Positions 1-8,065 of a stretch of DNA of 21,285 nucleotides are shown piece by piece. Below the pieces are notes generated by a model. The model searched no databases. It saw only the letters and a program-made list of their open reading frames with translations, and had not been told where the DNA came from. The stretch lies in assembly GCA_002309295.1 (NCBI GenBank), contig DBXF01000025.1:22965-44249 (forward strand), in the 5' to 3' direction. Position numbers and translations under genes: made by a program. The DNA is from Bacteroidales bacterium UBA1219 (GTDB lineage: Bacteria > Bacteroidota > Bacteroidia > Bacteroidales > P3). The first letter of the stretch is position 1; the number at the start of each line of letters is the position of its first letter.

Positions 1-587
1 TCGAAGATGAGGGCTTGCAGCGGAGCATTGGGGTCGCCTTGGGGTGCGGGGATGCGGTCCACAATGGCGTCGAGCAGGTCTTCAACGCCGTAGCCCGTTT
101 TTGCGCTTACGGGCAGTATGTCGTCGTGGCTGCAGCCGATGAGTTCCACAATCTGGTCGGAGACCTCTTCCACCATGGCGTTGTCGAGGTCTATCTTGTT
201 GAGCACGGGTACTATCTCGAGGTCGTTGTCGAGGGCGAGGTATAGGTTGGAAATAGTTTGAGCCTGGATGCCCTGTGTGGCGTCGACCACAAGCAGTGCG
301 CCTTCGCAGGCAGCTATGGAGCGGGACACTTCGTACGAAAAGTCCACGTGGCCAGGGGTGTCGATAAGGTTAAGGAGGTATTTCTGTCCGTCGCGCACAT
401 ATTCCATCTGTATGGCATGGCTTTTGATGGTGATGCCACGTTCTTTCTCCAGATCCATGTCGTCGAGCACTTGGTCCTCCATATCGCGCTGCGACACCGT
501 TTTGGTGACTTCGAGCAGACGGTCGGCGAGGGTGCTTTTGCCGTGGTCGATGTGGGCTATTATGCAGAAATTGCGTATATTGTTCAT
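1..587 (-). CDS. lepA: Elongation factor 4 (LepA), N-terminal part, cut by window edge
   Basis: This translational GTPase binds the ribosome and is known for back-translocation and roles in initiation and ribosome biogenesis. The frame is open from an ATG at 585-587 to the window edge, giving 195 codons of a family normally near 600 residues. The G domain is clear: P-loop AHIDHGKST at residues 11-19, switch I RGIT at 50-53, DTPG at 76-79, NKID at 130-133 and SAK at 161-163. The start NNIRNFCIIAHIDHGKST is characteristic of LepA and separates it from EF-G, which has a longer lead-in and different flanking residues. It lies 102 bp downstream of the penicillin-binding protein gene on the same strand. 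The spacer is entirely short tandem repeat with no TAnnTTTG box on this strand, so I cannot tell whether lepA has its own promoter. The domains after the GTPase domain lie outside the window. Confidence 0.97.
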   Translation of the reverse strand, partial: MNNIRNFCIIAHIDHGKSTLADRLLEVTKTVSQRDMEDQVLDDMDLEKERGITIKSHAIQMEYVRDGQKYLLNLIDTPGHVDFSYEVSRSIAACEGALLVVDATQGIQAQTISNLYLALDNDLEIVPVLNKIDLDNAMVEEVSDQIVELIGCSHDDILPVSAKTGYGVEDLLDAIVDRIPAPQGDPNAPLQALIF

Positions 588-689
588 ATTCAGTTATTAC
601 TTTGCAGTTTTGAGTTTGTAGTCAGCAGTTTTGTTATAATTATCAATTTTCAATCTTAAACTATCAATTTTCAATTTTCAACTTTCAAT
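588..689. repeat. Heptamer tandem array filling the mrcA-lepA spacer
   Basis: Read on the minus strand, directly after the TAA stop of the upstream gene, the spacer divides into 7-bp units. The first are variants of ATTGAAA, GTTGAAA and ATTGATA (641-689, seven units). After a transition unit they become words ending in ACT or AGT, such as CAAAACT, GCTGACT, ACAAACT and AATAACT (592-633). The register does not break at the family switch, and the fifteenth unit ends with the ATG of lepA. The same ATTGAAA/GTTGAAA words recur at 9266-9300. There is no coding potential of note. A function is unknown. Confidence 0.85.
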
Positions 690-2957
690 TTAAAAATCGT
701 ATTCGTATTCATCGGCCTGAAGGTCCTGCTGGTATTTGCTGCAGTCCATTTCCACGTCGATGCTGGCCGGACGGTCGAAATTGCCTTTGTAGAAATTTAT
801 CTTTGGATCTTCGTAAATCTTTTTCATATAGATACCAAAAACTGGCAAAGCGGCTGCGGCACCTTGTCCGTAGGTCATATTGTTGAAGTGTATGGAACGC
901 ATTTCGCCGCCAATCCACACTCCGGTTACGAGTTTCGGTGTCATGCCGATAAACCAGGCGTCGGAGTTGTTCTGTGTCGTACCTGTTTTACCGGCCACAG
1001 GCGTGGTGATGCCGTATTTGTAACGCAGACGTCCGCCGGTACCGCCGTCCACAACGCCTTTCATCAGTTCCACAGTAAGGAATGCCGTTTGAGGGTCGAG
1101 GGCTTCGTTGCGTTCGGGGGTGAAGGTGGCGAGCACCATGCCCTTGTTGTCTTCGATACGGGTGATGAAGATGGGTTCCACATATTCTCCGTGGTTCACA
1201 AAAGTGGCCATGGCGCCTACCATCTCGGAAACAGTGAGGTCAGGGGTGCCGAGACAGATGGCGGGAACGGCAGGGACGTCGCTCTTGATACCCATCTTAC
1301 GCACAAGGGCTACTACTTCTTCGGGGTTGGTGTGGTATTTCATAAGGTATGCCGACACGTAGTTCACCGAGTTGGCTAGGGCCCATTTCAGGGTTACCAT
1401 TTCGTCCTTGCGGGCGTCGGTGGAGTTGTGAGGACACCATAGCGACCCGTCGAAATTCTCGAAACATACCTCGGTGTTAGGTACTTGCGAGCAAGGGGTG
1501 AGGCCGTTCATCATGGCGCAGGCATACACGTAAGGTTTGAAAGTGGAGCCCACCTGACGCTGACTTTGCGTTACGTTGTCGTATTTGAAATAGCGATAGT
1601 TGATGCCGCCCACGTAGGCTTTCACATGGCCTGTGCCGGGTTCTACCGACATAAGTCCTGCGTTGAGGAACGACTTTAGATAAAGCAGCGAATCCCACGG
1701 ACTCATTATTGTGTCCTTGTAACCTTTTGTGTTCCAAGCAAAGACACGCATTTTTACTTTTTGGTCGAAAGCCTTACGTATCTCTTTTTCCGACATGCCT
1801 TCTTCTCGCATATTCTGGTAGCGTTCGCTCTGACGCATGGCACTTGTCAGGTATGTATCTATCTGTTTTTGTGTCACTTTTACAAAAGGCGAATGGTTTT
1901 TGCGTCGGCTGAGTTCTTTGAAAAAGGCGGGCTGTATTTCTTTGCCCATGTGTTCGGCAACGGCTTCTTCGGCATAGCGTTGCATGCGCGAGTCGATGGT
2001 GGTGTAGATGCGCAGTCCGTCCTTGTGGACGTCGTAATAGTCGCCGTCGGGTTTTTTGTGGGATTTGCACCAGTCTTTCATGAAAGCGCGTATATATTCG
2101 CGGAAGTAGGTGGCGTTGCCCTCGTTGTGGGTCTGCGGCGAGTAGCGTTTCATGTCTATCGGCAAGGCCGAAAGGCTGTCGTATTGTTCTTGGGTAAGGT
2201 AGTCGTATTTGAGCATCTGCGAAAGCACGGTGTTGCGGCGGTTGAGGGAGTTTTCGGGATTGCGGACGGGGTTGTAGGTCGAAGGTGCTTTGAGCAGTCC
2301 CACAAGCACTGCGGCTTCTTCCACTTTGAGGTCGCTGGGGGCTTTGTCGAAGAAAGTCTTGGCGGCAGTTTTTATGCCAAAGGCGTTGCTGCCGAAATCC
2401 ACGGTGTTGAGGTACATCGTAATTATCTCGTTTTTAGAGTAGTTGTGCTCCAGTTTGGCGGCCACTATCCATTCTTTGAATTTGGAGTATACGATGCCGA
2501 GTTTCGATTTCTTTTCGCGGGGGAAGAGGTTTTTTGCCAGCTGTTGTGTGATGGTGCTGCCGCCGCCCGAGCTGCTGCTGCCGCCGAGTATGGTCTTGGT
2601 GAGCACACGTCCCAAGCTGCGGATGTCGATGCCCGAATGGTCGTAGAAACGCACGTCCTCGGTGGCTATCAAGGCATTGATGACGTTGGGCGAGATTTCG
2701 TCGTAGGCCACATTGGAGCGGTTTTCCACACCGATGAAACCGAGAATTTCGCCGTCGCAGGAGATTACCTCGCTGGCAAGGTTGCTACGGGGGTTCTCCA
2801 GTTCCTCGAAAGAGGGCATAAAGCCCAGCCATCCCATCGAAAGGGCGAAGAAGAATATGAAAATGAAAAGCCACAGTCCTCCAAACACCCACCATAGGCG
2901 TTTGTACTTGAATGTGATTTTCGGAGTTTTCTTTTGGTTGCCTTTATTTTGTGCCAT
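690..2957 (-). CDS. mrcA: Class A penicillin-binding protein 1A (bifunctional glycosyltransferase/transpeptidase)
   Basis: It polymerises glycan strands from lipid II and cross-links the stem peptides at the outer face of the inner membrane. The 755-residue protein has a basic cytoplasmic N-terminus (1-23), one membrane anchor (about 24-46), a GT51 glycosyltransferase domain and a transpeptidase domain. In GT51 the catalytic Glu is residue 100 within ATEDVRFYDHSGID, and GGSTITQQLAKN spans 132-143. In the transpeptidase the active-site Ser is 471 in STFK, the second motif SVN is 530-532 and KTGTT is 657-661. All key residues are present, so it should be active. The tail is acidic and aromatic (ending DEYEYDF). 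Length is normal for the family in Bacteroidota. It begins 15 bp after gldH and is probably the last gene of the holB-ricT-gldH-mrcA unit. Its stop is followed at once by a heptamer array. Confidence 0.96.
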   Translation of the reverse strand: MAQNKGNQKKTPKITFKYKRLWWVFGGLWLFIFIFFFALSMGWLGFMPSFEELENPRSNLASEVISCDGEILGFIGVENRSNVAYDEISPNVINALIATEDVRFYDHSGIDIRSLGRVLTKTILGGSSSSGGGSTITQQLAKNLFPREKKSKLGIVYSKFKEWIVAAKLEHNYSKNEIITMYLNTVDFGSNAFGIKTAAKTFFDKAPSDLKVEEAAVLVGLLKAPSTYNPVRNPENSLNRRNTVLSQMLKYDYLTQEQYDSLSALPIDMKRYSPQTHNEGNATYFREYIRAFMKDWCKSHKKPDGDYYDVHKDGLRIYTTIDSRMQRYAEEAVAEHMGKEIQPAFFKELSRRKNHSPFVKVTQKQIDTYLTSAMRQSERYQNMREEGMSEKEIRKAFDQKVKMRVFAWNTKGYKDTIMSPWDSLLYLKSFLNAGLMSVEPGTGHVKAYVGGINYRYFKYDNVTQSQRQVGSTFKPYVYACAMMNGLTPCSQVPNTEVCFENFDGSLWCPHNSTDARKDEMVTLKWALANSVNYVSAYLMKYHTNPEEVVALVRKMGIKSDVPAVPAICLGTPDLTVSEMVGAMATFVNHGEYVEPIFITRIEDNKGMVLATFTPERNEALDPQTAFLTVELMKGVVDGGTGGRLRYKYGITTPVAGKTGTTQNNSDAWFIGMTPKLVTGVWIGGEMRSIHFNNMTYGQGAAAALPVFGIYMKKIYEDPKINFYKGNFDRPASIDVEMDCSKYQQDLQADEYEYDF

Positions 2958-2972
2958 AGTGCTTTGTTTTTT

Positions 2973-3443
2973 TTATTTGGTTGCGTATTCAATAACGATG
3001 CCCACATCCTTGATGCCCACAATGTTGGTGTCGCGGGTGGCCTGTGCTATCGAGAAAGTGTATTTGCCCATGTCTGGGAAAATAACGTTTTTGCGCAGAA
3101 AATATCTATTGTCGATGTATTTGCCGGATTGCTTGCCGTACCACTGTCCGTCGGGGTTGGCAAGGGGACATTCCATGGTGTCCAAGGCTATGCCGCCGTC
3201 GGGGAAGGTGGTTTTTATAAAGAGGAAGGTGTTGGAGTATGGGTAGTCGTTGGTGTTGCGCAAGTCCACATAGAAATTGAACGTGTGCATTATGTCGTCC
3301 ACATCCACGTTGAAGTGTTTTTCGTCGTACATGTTCCAGCCGTCCTCGTCAACATTGATGTGTTCCGAATAGTAAACATTGTTGTTGCAGGCGGTGAGTA
3401 TGCAAAATGCGGCTGCGATGGCCGTCAGTGTAGCTCTTGTCAT
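2973..3443 (-). CDS. gldH: Gliding motility lipoprotein GldH
   Basis: This 156-residue lipoprotein has a signal peptide whose lipobox LTAC places the acylated Cys at residue 19. The mature part is acidic and beta-rich, with the family-typical opening (YYSEHINVDEDGWNMYDEKHFNVD) and a conserved stretch around DGQWYGKQSGKYIDNRY. GldH is required for gliding in Flavobacterium johnsoniae; homologues persist in non-gliding Bacteroidota that keep the T9SS, where the exact role is unclear. The start overlaps the stop of ricT by 4 bp (ATGA), which fixes the ATG at 3441-3443 and implies translational coupling. The penicillin-binding protein gene follows after 15 bp. Two likely T9SS cargo genes lie further right in this window, in keeping with a working export system. 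Confidence 0.9.
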   Translation of the reverse strand: MTRATLTAIAAAFCILTACNNNVYYSEHINVDEDGWNMYDEKHFNVDVDDIMHTFNFYVDLRNTNDYPYSNTFLFIKTTFPDGGIALDTMECPLANPDGQWYGKQSGKYIDNRYFLRKNVIFPDMGKYTFSIAQATRDTNIVGIKDVGIVIEYATK

Positions 3444-5065
3444 TGTTTTGGTTCGTTGTTGGACTTGTTATTATTGTTGTTTCTGTTGTTGTTTCTGTTA
3501 TTGCGTCGGTTGTTCTGGTTGCGGTTGTTTTGGTTCCGGTGATTGTTGTTTTGATTTTGGTTTTGGTTCTGATTTTGATTGCGGTTGTTGTTGCGATTGT
3601 TGCGGTTGTTGTTTCTGTCGCGGTTGTCGGAGTTGTTTTGTTGGTCGTGGCTGCCGCTTTGCAGGGAGATGTCGTGGCTGTTGTCGGCCAGCATTTTCAG
3701 TTCGCGTTCGTATTCGGCGGTGTTTTGGTCTTCGATGATGGCGGTGCCCGAGGCCAGTTCTATCTTGTAGTCTTCGAGTTGTTCGGGATATTCCTGACGG
3801 CGGTTCATCTCTATCAGTTCCTTAACGGTTTTTGCCGGCAAGGCTATGAGTTCGTTCTCGCCTTCGTAGGCGTACCACATCACTCCGCGCAGCACGTCGG
3901 TTTTCTTGTACATTCCCAGTCCTTTCTTGGTGCGTATGGGGGTGTTGGCGGGCGGGAAGTCCTTCTGTGCATCGACATATACTTTGTATTCGAAGTTGAG
4001 GCAGCATTTCAGTTTGCCGCACTGTCCGGCGAGTTTCTGAGGGTTGGGCACTATCTGTTGTGCTTTGGCCACGCCTGTGGTTACGGACTGGAAGTTGGTG
4101 AGCCACGTGCTGCAGCACAGCTCGCGTCCGCAGGTGCCTATGCCGCCCACTTTGCTGGCCTCCTGCCGCACGCCGATCTGCCTCATCTCCACGCGCACGT
4201 TGAACTCCTCGGCAAGCACTTTGATAAGGTTGCGGAAGTCCACACGCTCGTCGGCGGTGTAGTAGAATATGGCTTTGGTGTGGTCGCCCTGCATCTCCAC
4301 GTCGTTGATTTTCATCACAAGACCTAGGTCGCGACTAATCTCGCGGGTGCGTATCAATGTCTGTTTCTCATCGTGAATTGTCTCGGCCCATTTGTCGATG
4401 TCGCTTTTTTTGGCGCGGCGGAACAGCCTTTTGATTGTCTCCGACGTGGGGTCGATTTTCTGTTTTTTCATGCGTATGCGGCACAGCTCGCCGGTGAGGC
4501 TCACTATACCCACGTCGTGGCCGGGCATGCCTTCCACAGCCACCACATCGCCTTCGGTAACCTCAAGGCCGTCGGGCAGACGGAAAAACTCCTTGCGGTT
4601 GTTCTTGAAACGCACTTCCACAACGTCGAAGTTGTTTTCGTTGAACGGCTTGCGTATGTTTTTCATCCAGTTTTTGGAGTTCAGCTTGCAGCAGCTGTTA
4701 AGCTCCTGCTCGGGAATGGCTTTGTACGAGTTGGGGCAGTTGTGGCAGCCGCGAGTAAGGAAATTTGGCTCGTCGTAGGGTACGGTGTATATGGTGGGGT
4801 CGGGCTCCAGATATGCGTCCACGGGACTTTCTTCTTCGCCGAGAGGACTCTCTTCCTCGTCGTCCTGCTCTTTGATGGGTTTGTGGTTGCGGCGTTCGGC
4901 AATTACGGCCTCTATCTCCTGTTGCGAGATGTTGTCGTCGATATGCTGGTCGTCGTCGGGGGTGCTTTCCGACAGGTAGTCGGAAGGCTGGGCATAGTTC
5001 TCCGTAGTTTCTTGGGGAGTTTCGTCGATGGGGTCTTTCAAAATATCGTTGTTATCTTCCTGCAT
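3440..5065 (-). CDS. ricT: RicT/YaaT-like PSP1-domain protein with Asn/Arg/Gln-rich tail
   Basis: The core belongs to the PSP1 family. In Bacillus subtilis RicT (YaaT) joins RicA and RicF in a complex that steers RNase Y mRNA processing; whether that holds in Bacteroidota is not known. The 541-residue protein has an acidic disordered N-terminus (1-100), a CHNC motif (107-110), CC at 125-126, the PSP1 core (about 145-300), and the signature GGIGTCGRELCCSTW (308-321) followed by GQCGKLKCCLNFEY (347-360). Ten cysteines sit in these motifs, which suggests metal or Fe-S binding. From about residue 475 to the end the sequence is almost only N, R and Q, absent from the Bacillus protein as I know it. 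It starts 5 bp after holB, the same neighbour pair as in Bacillus, and overlaps gldH by 4 bp. The core assignment is firm; the tail's function is unknown. Confidence 0.9.
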   Translation of the reverse strand: MQEDNNDILKDPIDETPQETTENYAQPSDYLSESTPDDDQHIDDNISQQEIEAVIAERRNHKPIKEQDDEEESPLGEEESPVDAYLEPDPTIYTVPYDEPNFLTRGCHNCPNSYKAIPEQELNSCCKLNSKNWMKNIRKPFNENNFDVVEVRFKNNRKEFFRLPDGLEVTEGDVVAVEGMPGHDVGIVSLTGELCRIRMKKQKIDPTSETIKRLFRRAKKSDIDKWAETIHDEKQTLIRTREISRDLGLVMKINDVEMQGDHTKAIFYYTADERVDFRNLIKVLAEEFNVRVEMRQIGVRQEASKVGGIGTCGRELCCSTWLTNFQSVTTGVAKAQQIVPNPQKLAGQCGKLKCCLNFEYKVYVDAQKDFPPANTPIRTKKGLGMYKKTDVLRGVMWYAYEGENELIALPAKTVKELIEMNRRQEYPEQLEDYKIELASGTAIIEDQNTAEYERELKMLADNSHDISLQSGSHDQQNNSDNRDRNNNRNNRNNNRNQNQNQNQNQNNNHRNQNNRNQNNRRNNRNNNRNNNNNKSNNEPKQ

Positions 5066-5070
5066 CTTAA

Positions 5071-6243
5071 TTATCTGTTTTTTAATGATTTACTAATAGC
5101 AAACGACAAAGCCATGAAGGTTATTTTGTCGTAGGCGTTGCGACTTATGTTGAATATGCTTTCGTTTATGTCTTTTTCTATCTTTTCGATATTGCGTATG
5201 GTTATCATATTGGGAAAAGCGTTGGCAAATTTCTCGTCGCCGAACGACAGGATGTATGGCGATTCTTTCCCTGTGAGGTTTTTCAGCAGACAGGCCCTCA
5301 TTACGTCGAGGACGTATTGCAAGAACTGCTTTTGCTGCTCTCTGCCGAGGTTGCTAATCTGGTCCACCATTTTGGATAGCGATGCGATGTCGAGTTTGAA
5401 GAGCTTGCGCATCCAGTTTACAAACAGCTCGGCAAATTTTTTCTGCTGTTCCGACTGGCTGATGTATTCTTTGGCGATGAGGTAGTTGCCTTCGGCTGCG
5501 GATGCTATTTTTTCGATGGTCTCGCCTGGCAAGTCGGGATGCTCTTTGACAAGGTGTGCGGCAAGGCTGGCGTTATCGATACGGCGTATGTTGATGGGCT
5601 GGGTGCGCGAAATGATGGTCGACAGCAGTTGCTCGCGCTCTTCGGACACTAGCAGTATCAGGGTGTTTTCCGAAGGTTCCTCGATGGTTTTCAGCAGTTT
5701 GTTGGCAGTTTCGAGGTTCATTTTTTCGGGCAGCCACACTATGGCCGTTTTGTATTTCGACTCGTAGGTTTTCAGACTCAGTTCGCGGATAAGGCTGTTG
5801 CCGTCGCGCACGTTGATGATGCCTTGTTTCTCCTCCACGTTGAGATAGCGGAACCAGCCGTCCATCGAGCAGTAGCCTTTGTTGGCAGTGAAATATTCGC
5901 GAAATTCGTTGTAAAAATCCGCCGACGAAGGATTTTTTTCGACTCTTTTCGTGGTGGTGTTCGGGAAGATGATGTGCAGGTCGGTGTGCATCAGCGCGTT
6001 GATTTTCTTGCAGCTGGGGCATTCTCCGCACGAGTCGGCGGCGAGCTGGGTGTCGGGGTTGTCGATGGTGTAGTGCTGGCGGTTTTGGCAGTTGAGGTAC
6101 TGTATGTATGCCAAAGCCAGAGCAAAAGTGCCGTAGCCCATGTCCCCCACAAACAGTTGGGCATGGCTCACCTTGCCGTCGTCGATGATACGCGTCAGCT
6201 GGTTTATAAGCGTCCTTTGTCCTATTATATCTTTAAATCGCAT
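5071..6243 (-). CDS. holB: DNA polymerase III clamp-loader subunit delta prime
   Basis: The 390-residue AAA+ protein would act in the clamp loader that places the beta clamp on primed DNA. It opens with the typical FKDIIGQ and SHAQLFVG. The P-loop position reads GDMGYGTF (residues 33-40), lacking the Lys of a functional Walker A, as in other delta prime subunits that do not hydrolyse ATP. A zinc module is formed by Cys52 with CGECPSC (Cys72, 75, 78). LLKTIEEP (183-190) and the sensor motif ISRTQ (211-215) supply the trans-acting arginine. The start ATG at 6241-6243 agrees with the conserved N-terminus. It heads the unit with ricT 5 bp downstream, and a TAnnTTTG box lies 16 bp upstream. I prefer delta prime to DnaX because of the degenerate P-loop, the length and the ricT neighbour. 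Confidence 0.94.
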   Translation of the reverse strand: MRFKDIIGQRTLINQLTRIIDDGKVSHAQLFVGDMGYGTFALALAYIQYLNCQNRQHYTIDNPDTQLAADSCGECPSCKKINALMHTDLHIIFPNTTTKRVEKNPSSADFYNEFREYFTANKGYCSMDGWFRYLNVEEKQGIINVRDGNSLIRELSLKTYESKYKTAIVWLPEKMNLETANKLLKTIEEPSENTLILLVSEEREQLLSTIISRTQPINIRRIDNASLAAHLVKEHPDLPGETIEKIASAAEGNYLIAKEYISQSEQQKKFAELFVNWMRKLFKLDIASLSKMVDQISNLGREQQKQFLQYVLDVMRACLLKNLTGKESPYILSFGDEKFANAFPNMITIRNIEKIEKDINESIFNISRNAYDKITFMALSFAISKSLKNR

Positions 6244-6259
6244 CGGTCAAAAATAACTA

Positions 6260-6267
6260 CAAAAATA
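6260..6267 (-). promoter_or_regulatory. Putative -7 promoter box for holB
   Basis: On the minus strand this reads TATTTTTG, a full match to the TAnnTTTG box used by the Bacteroidota primary sigma factor. It lies 16 bp upstream of the holB ATG, implying a leader of about 10 nt. I see no TTTG box at the usual -33 spacing. The region is very AT-rich, so a chance match is possible. Confidence 0.45.
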
Positions 6268-6434
6268 CGAAAAAAATATGACATTTGCGTTTTTTATTTT
6301 CAAATATATTTCAAATTGCTGTAATACAATGTTTTGAAATGTGATATTCTCGGCTTTTCCAATATATTGTACGCGTGTGGGAGTGGTTGAAAAGTTTTTT
6401 TATCAACAACCGACGAAAAACGAAAAATTCTGTT

Positions 6435-6442
6435 TACCTTTG
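6435..6442 (+). promoter_or_regulatory. Putative -7 promoter box for dnaB
   Basis: The sequence TACCTTTG matches TAnnTTTG and is followed by C, as is common in this phylum. It lies 68 bp upstream of the preferred dnaB start. No convincing -33 TTTG is seen. The rest of the 267-bp spacer between holB and dnaB is AT-rich and shows none of the 7-bp arrays found in other spacers. Confidence 0.5.
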
Positions 6443-6510
6443 CAAATACGGAACGTTCCCCGAAAAAAACTTTAAAAAAAACTGTACTAACCACTTATCG
6501 AATTTTGCAA

Positions 6511-8058
6511 ATGGAGCAAGAACAAAAAAAACAAGTAAAGAAGTCACAACGAATGACTTACGACCAAGCCTTCGTCCTTAATGGCAAGACACCGCCGCAA
6601 GCCCTTGAAATAGAGGAGGCTGTGCTGGGAGCGCTTATGCTCGACCAAAACGCCATTGTGAACGTCATCGAGATGCTGCATCCCGATTTCTTCTACAAAC
6701 CTGAACATCAGTATATTTTCCGCGCCATCCACAATCTGGTGGAAAAGGCCCGTCCGGTGGACCTGCTCACCGTTATCGAGGAGTTGCGTTTTGAGGGCAA
6801 CCTTGAAAATGCCGGCGGCTCGTATTTCGTGGCGCAGATTACCAACCACGTAACATCGTCGGCACACATAGAGCACCACGCACGCATACTTTCTGAGAAA
6901 TTTATCCAGCGCGAGCTGATACGCATCTCCACCGAAACTATAAAAAGTGCCTACGACGAAACCACCGACGTGGTGCAGCTGCTCGACAAAACCGAGCAAA
7001 AACTGATGGACATCAACGACAATAACTTCCGCAGCGACTATCAGAATATCAGCGACATAGTGGCCAAGGCCTTGAAGGAGGTCGAAGAGGCCGAGGGAAA
7101 AGAAGGTATCACAGGCATACCTTCGGGATTTACCGAACTCGACAATATGACTGCCGGTTTCCATCCAGGCACCCTTGTGATCATCGCCGCCCGTCCCGCC
7201 ATGGGTAAGACGGCTTTTGCCCTCACAATGATGCGCAATATGGCCATCGACTACAAAAAACCTGTGGCTTTCTTCTCCATGGAAATGCCGGCCACCGAAA
7301 TTGCCATGCGCCTTATCTCCTCGCAGAGCGAGATTGAGGCCCAGCGACTCAAAAAAGGCGACCTCGACCCATGGATGAAAGAACAGATTTTGGCCAAGAC
7401 ACAGCAGCTTAACGTGGCGCCTATGTACATCGACGACTCGTCGCAGCTCTCCATCTTCGAACTGCGCGCCAAGTGCCGCCGTCTGAAACAGCGTTTCGAC
7501 ATCCAAGCGGTATTTATTGACTATCTGCAACTTATGAAAGGCGAGACCGACAACCGCAACGGTAACCGCGAACAGGAGATTAGCAATATATCCCGCCAAC
7601 TCAAGTCCCTCTCCAAGGAACTGGGCATCCCCGTTTTCGCACTGGCTCAGCTGAGCCGTGCCGTGGAGACGCGTGGAGGTACCAAGGAACCTCAGCTTTC
7701 CGACTTGCGTGAATCGGGCGCCATCGAGCAGGACGCCGATATTGTGATGTTCTTGTATCGTCCTGAATATTACGGTTATAACGAAGACGAAGAGGGCAAC
7801 CCCACTATGGGCATGGCCAAAGTTATTATTGCCAAGCACCGTGCCGGCGGAACTGGTAGGATAAATATGAGATTCCAAGGACAGTACGCCCGTTTCGAAA
7901 ACCTTGCGGCGCCATTGAGCAGGGATGCTTTGATGCCTGTAAACGAGAGTTTCGACCAGAATGGCGAAATGTATGTGGATTCGAAGGCTACGAGCGACGA
8001 TGGTTTCGAGGATTCGGATTTTTCCAACGCCGCTCCCGATTCAGAGCCCGACTTCTAA
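6511..8058 (+). CDS. dnaB: Replicative DNA helicase DnaB
   Basis: This hexameric helicase unwinds DNA at the replication fork. The ATG at 6511 gives 515 residues; the frame also offers a TTG at 6505, but ATG is the better start. The N-terminal DnaB domain (about 27-130, TPPQALEIEEAVLGALMLD) is followed by a linker and the RecA-like domain. Walker A is ARPAMGKT (227-234), the catalytic Glu lies in FSMEM (255-259), Walker B is AVFIDYL (333-339), and SDLRESGAIEQDAD (397-410) and KHRAGGTG (442-449, arginine finger) are intact. The tail (about 480-515) is acidic and low in complexity. There is no sign of an intein, which some dnaB genes carry. It is divergent from holB and ends 7 bp from the convergent lpxK, with no recognisable terminator between them. 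Confidence 0.97.
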   Translation: MEQEQKKQVKKSQRMTYDQAFVLNGKTPPQALEIEEAVLGALMLDQNAIVNVIEMLHPDFFYKPEHQYIFRAIHNLVEKARPVDLLTVIEELRFEGNLENAGGSYFVAQITNHVTSSAHIEHHARILSEKFIQRELIRISTETIKSAYDETTDVVQLLDKTEQKLMDINDNNFRSDYQNISDIVAKALKEVEEAEGKEGITGIPSGFTELDNMTAGFHPGTLVIIAARPAMGKTAFALTMMRNMAIDYKKPVAFFSMEMPATEIAMRLISSQSEIEAQRLKKGDLDPWMKEQILAKTQQLNVAPMYIDDSSQLSIFELRAKCRRLKQRFDIQAVFIDYLQLMKGETDNRNGNREQEISNISRQLKSLSKELGIPVFALAQLSRAVETRGGTKEPQLSDLRESGAIEQDADIVMFLYRPEYYGYNEDEEGNPTMGMAKVIIAKHRAGGTGRINMRFQGQYARFENLAAPLSRDALMPVNESFDQNGEMYVDSKATSDDGFEDSDFSNAAPDSEPDF

Positions 8059-8065
8059 ACGAGCG

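Noticed and set aside
1761..4327. Long plus-strand open frames opposite the PBP gene (1761-2897) and opposite ricT (3437-4327)
   Set aside because: They are antisense to genes with intact catalytic or signature motifs, have biased low-complexity composition (Val/Phe/Gly-rich), and show no recognisable domain.
5071..6243. The missing Walker A lysine in holB as a sign of a decayed gene
   Set aside because: Loss of a functional P-loop is normal for delta prime subunits; the zinc module and SRT motif are intact.
6400..6408. TTATCAACA upstream of dnaB, one mismatch from a DnaA box
   Set aside because: A single imperfect match in AT-rich DNA, with no cluster of boxes, no AT-rich unwinding repeats and no dnaA nearby; not enough for an origin.
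6544..7878. A 444-residue minus-strand open frame opposite dnaB
   Set aside because: It lies fully within dnaB, which has all helicase motifs; the antisense translation is His/Val/Gly-rich with no domain.
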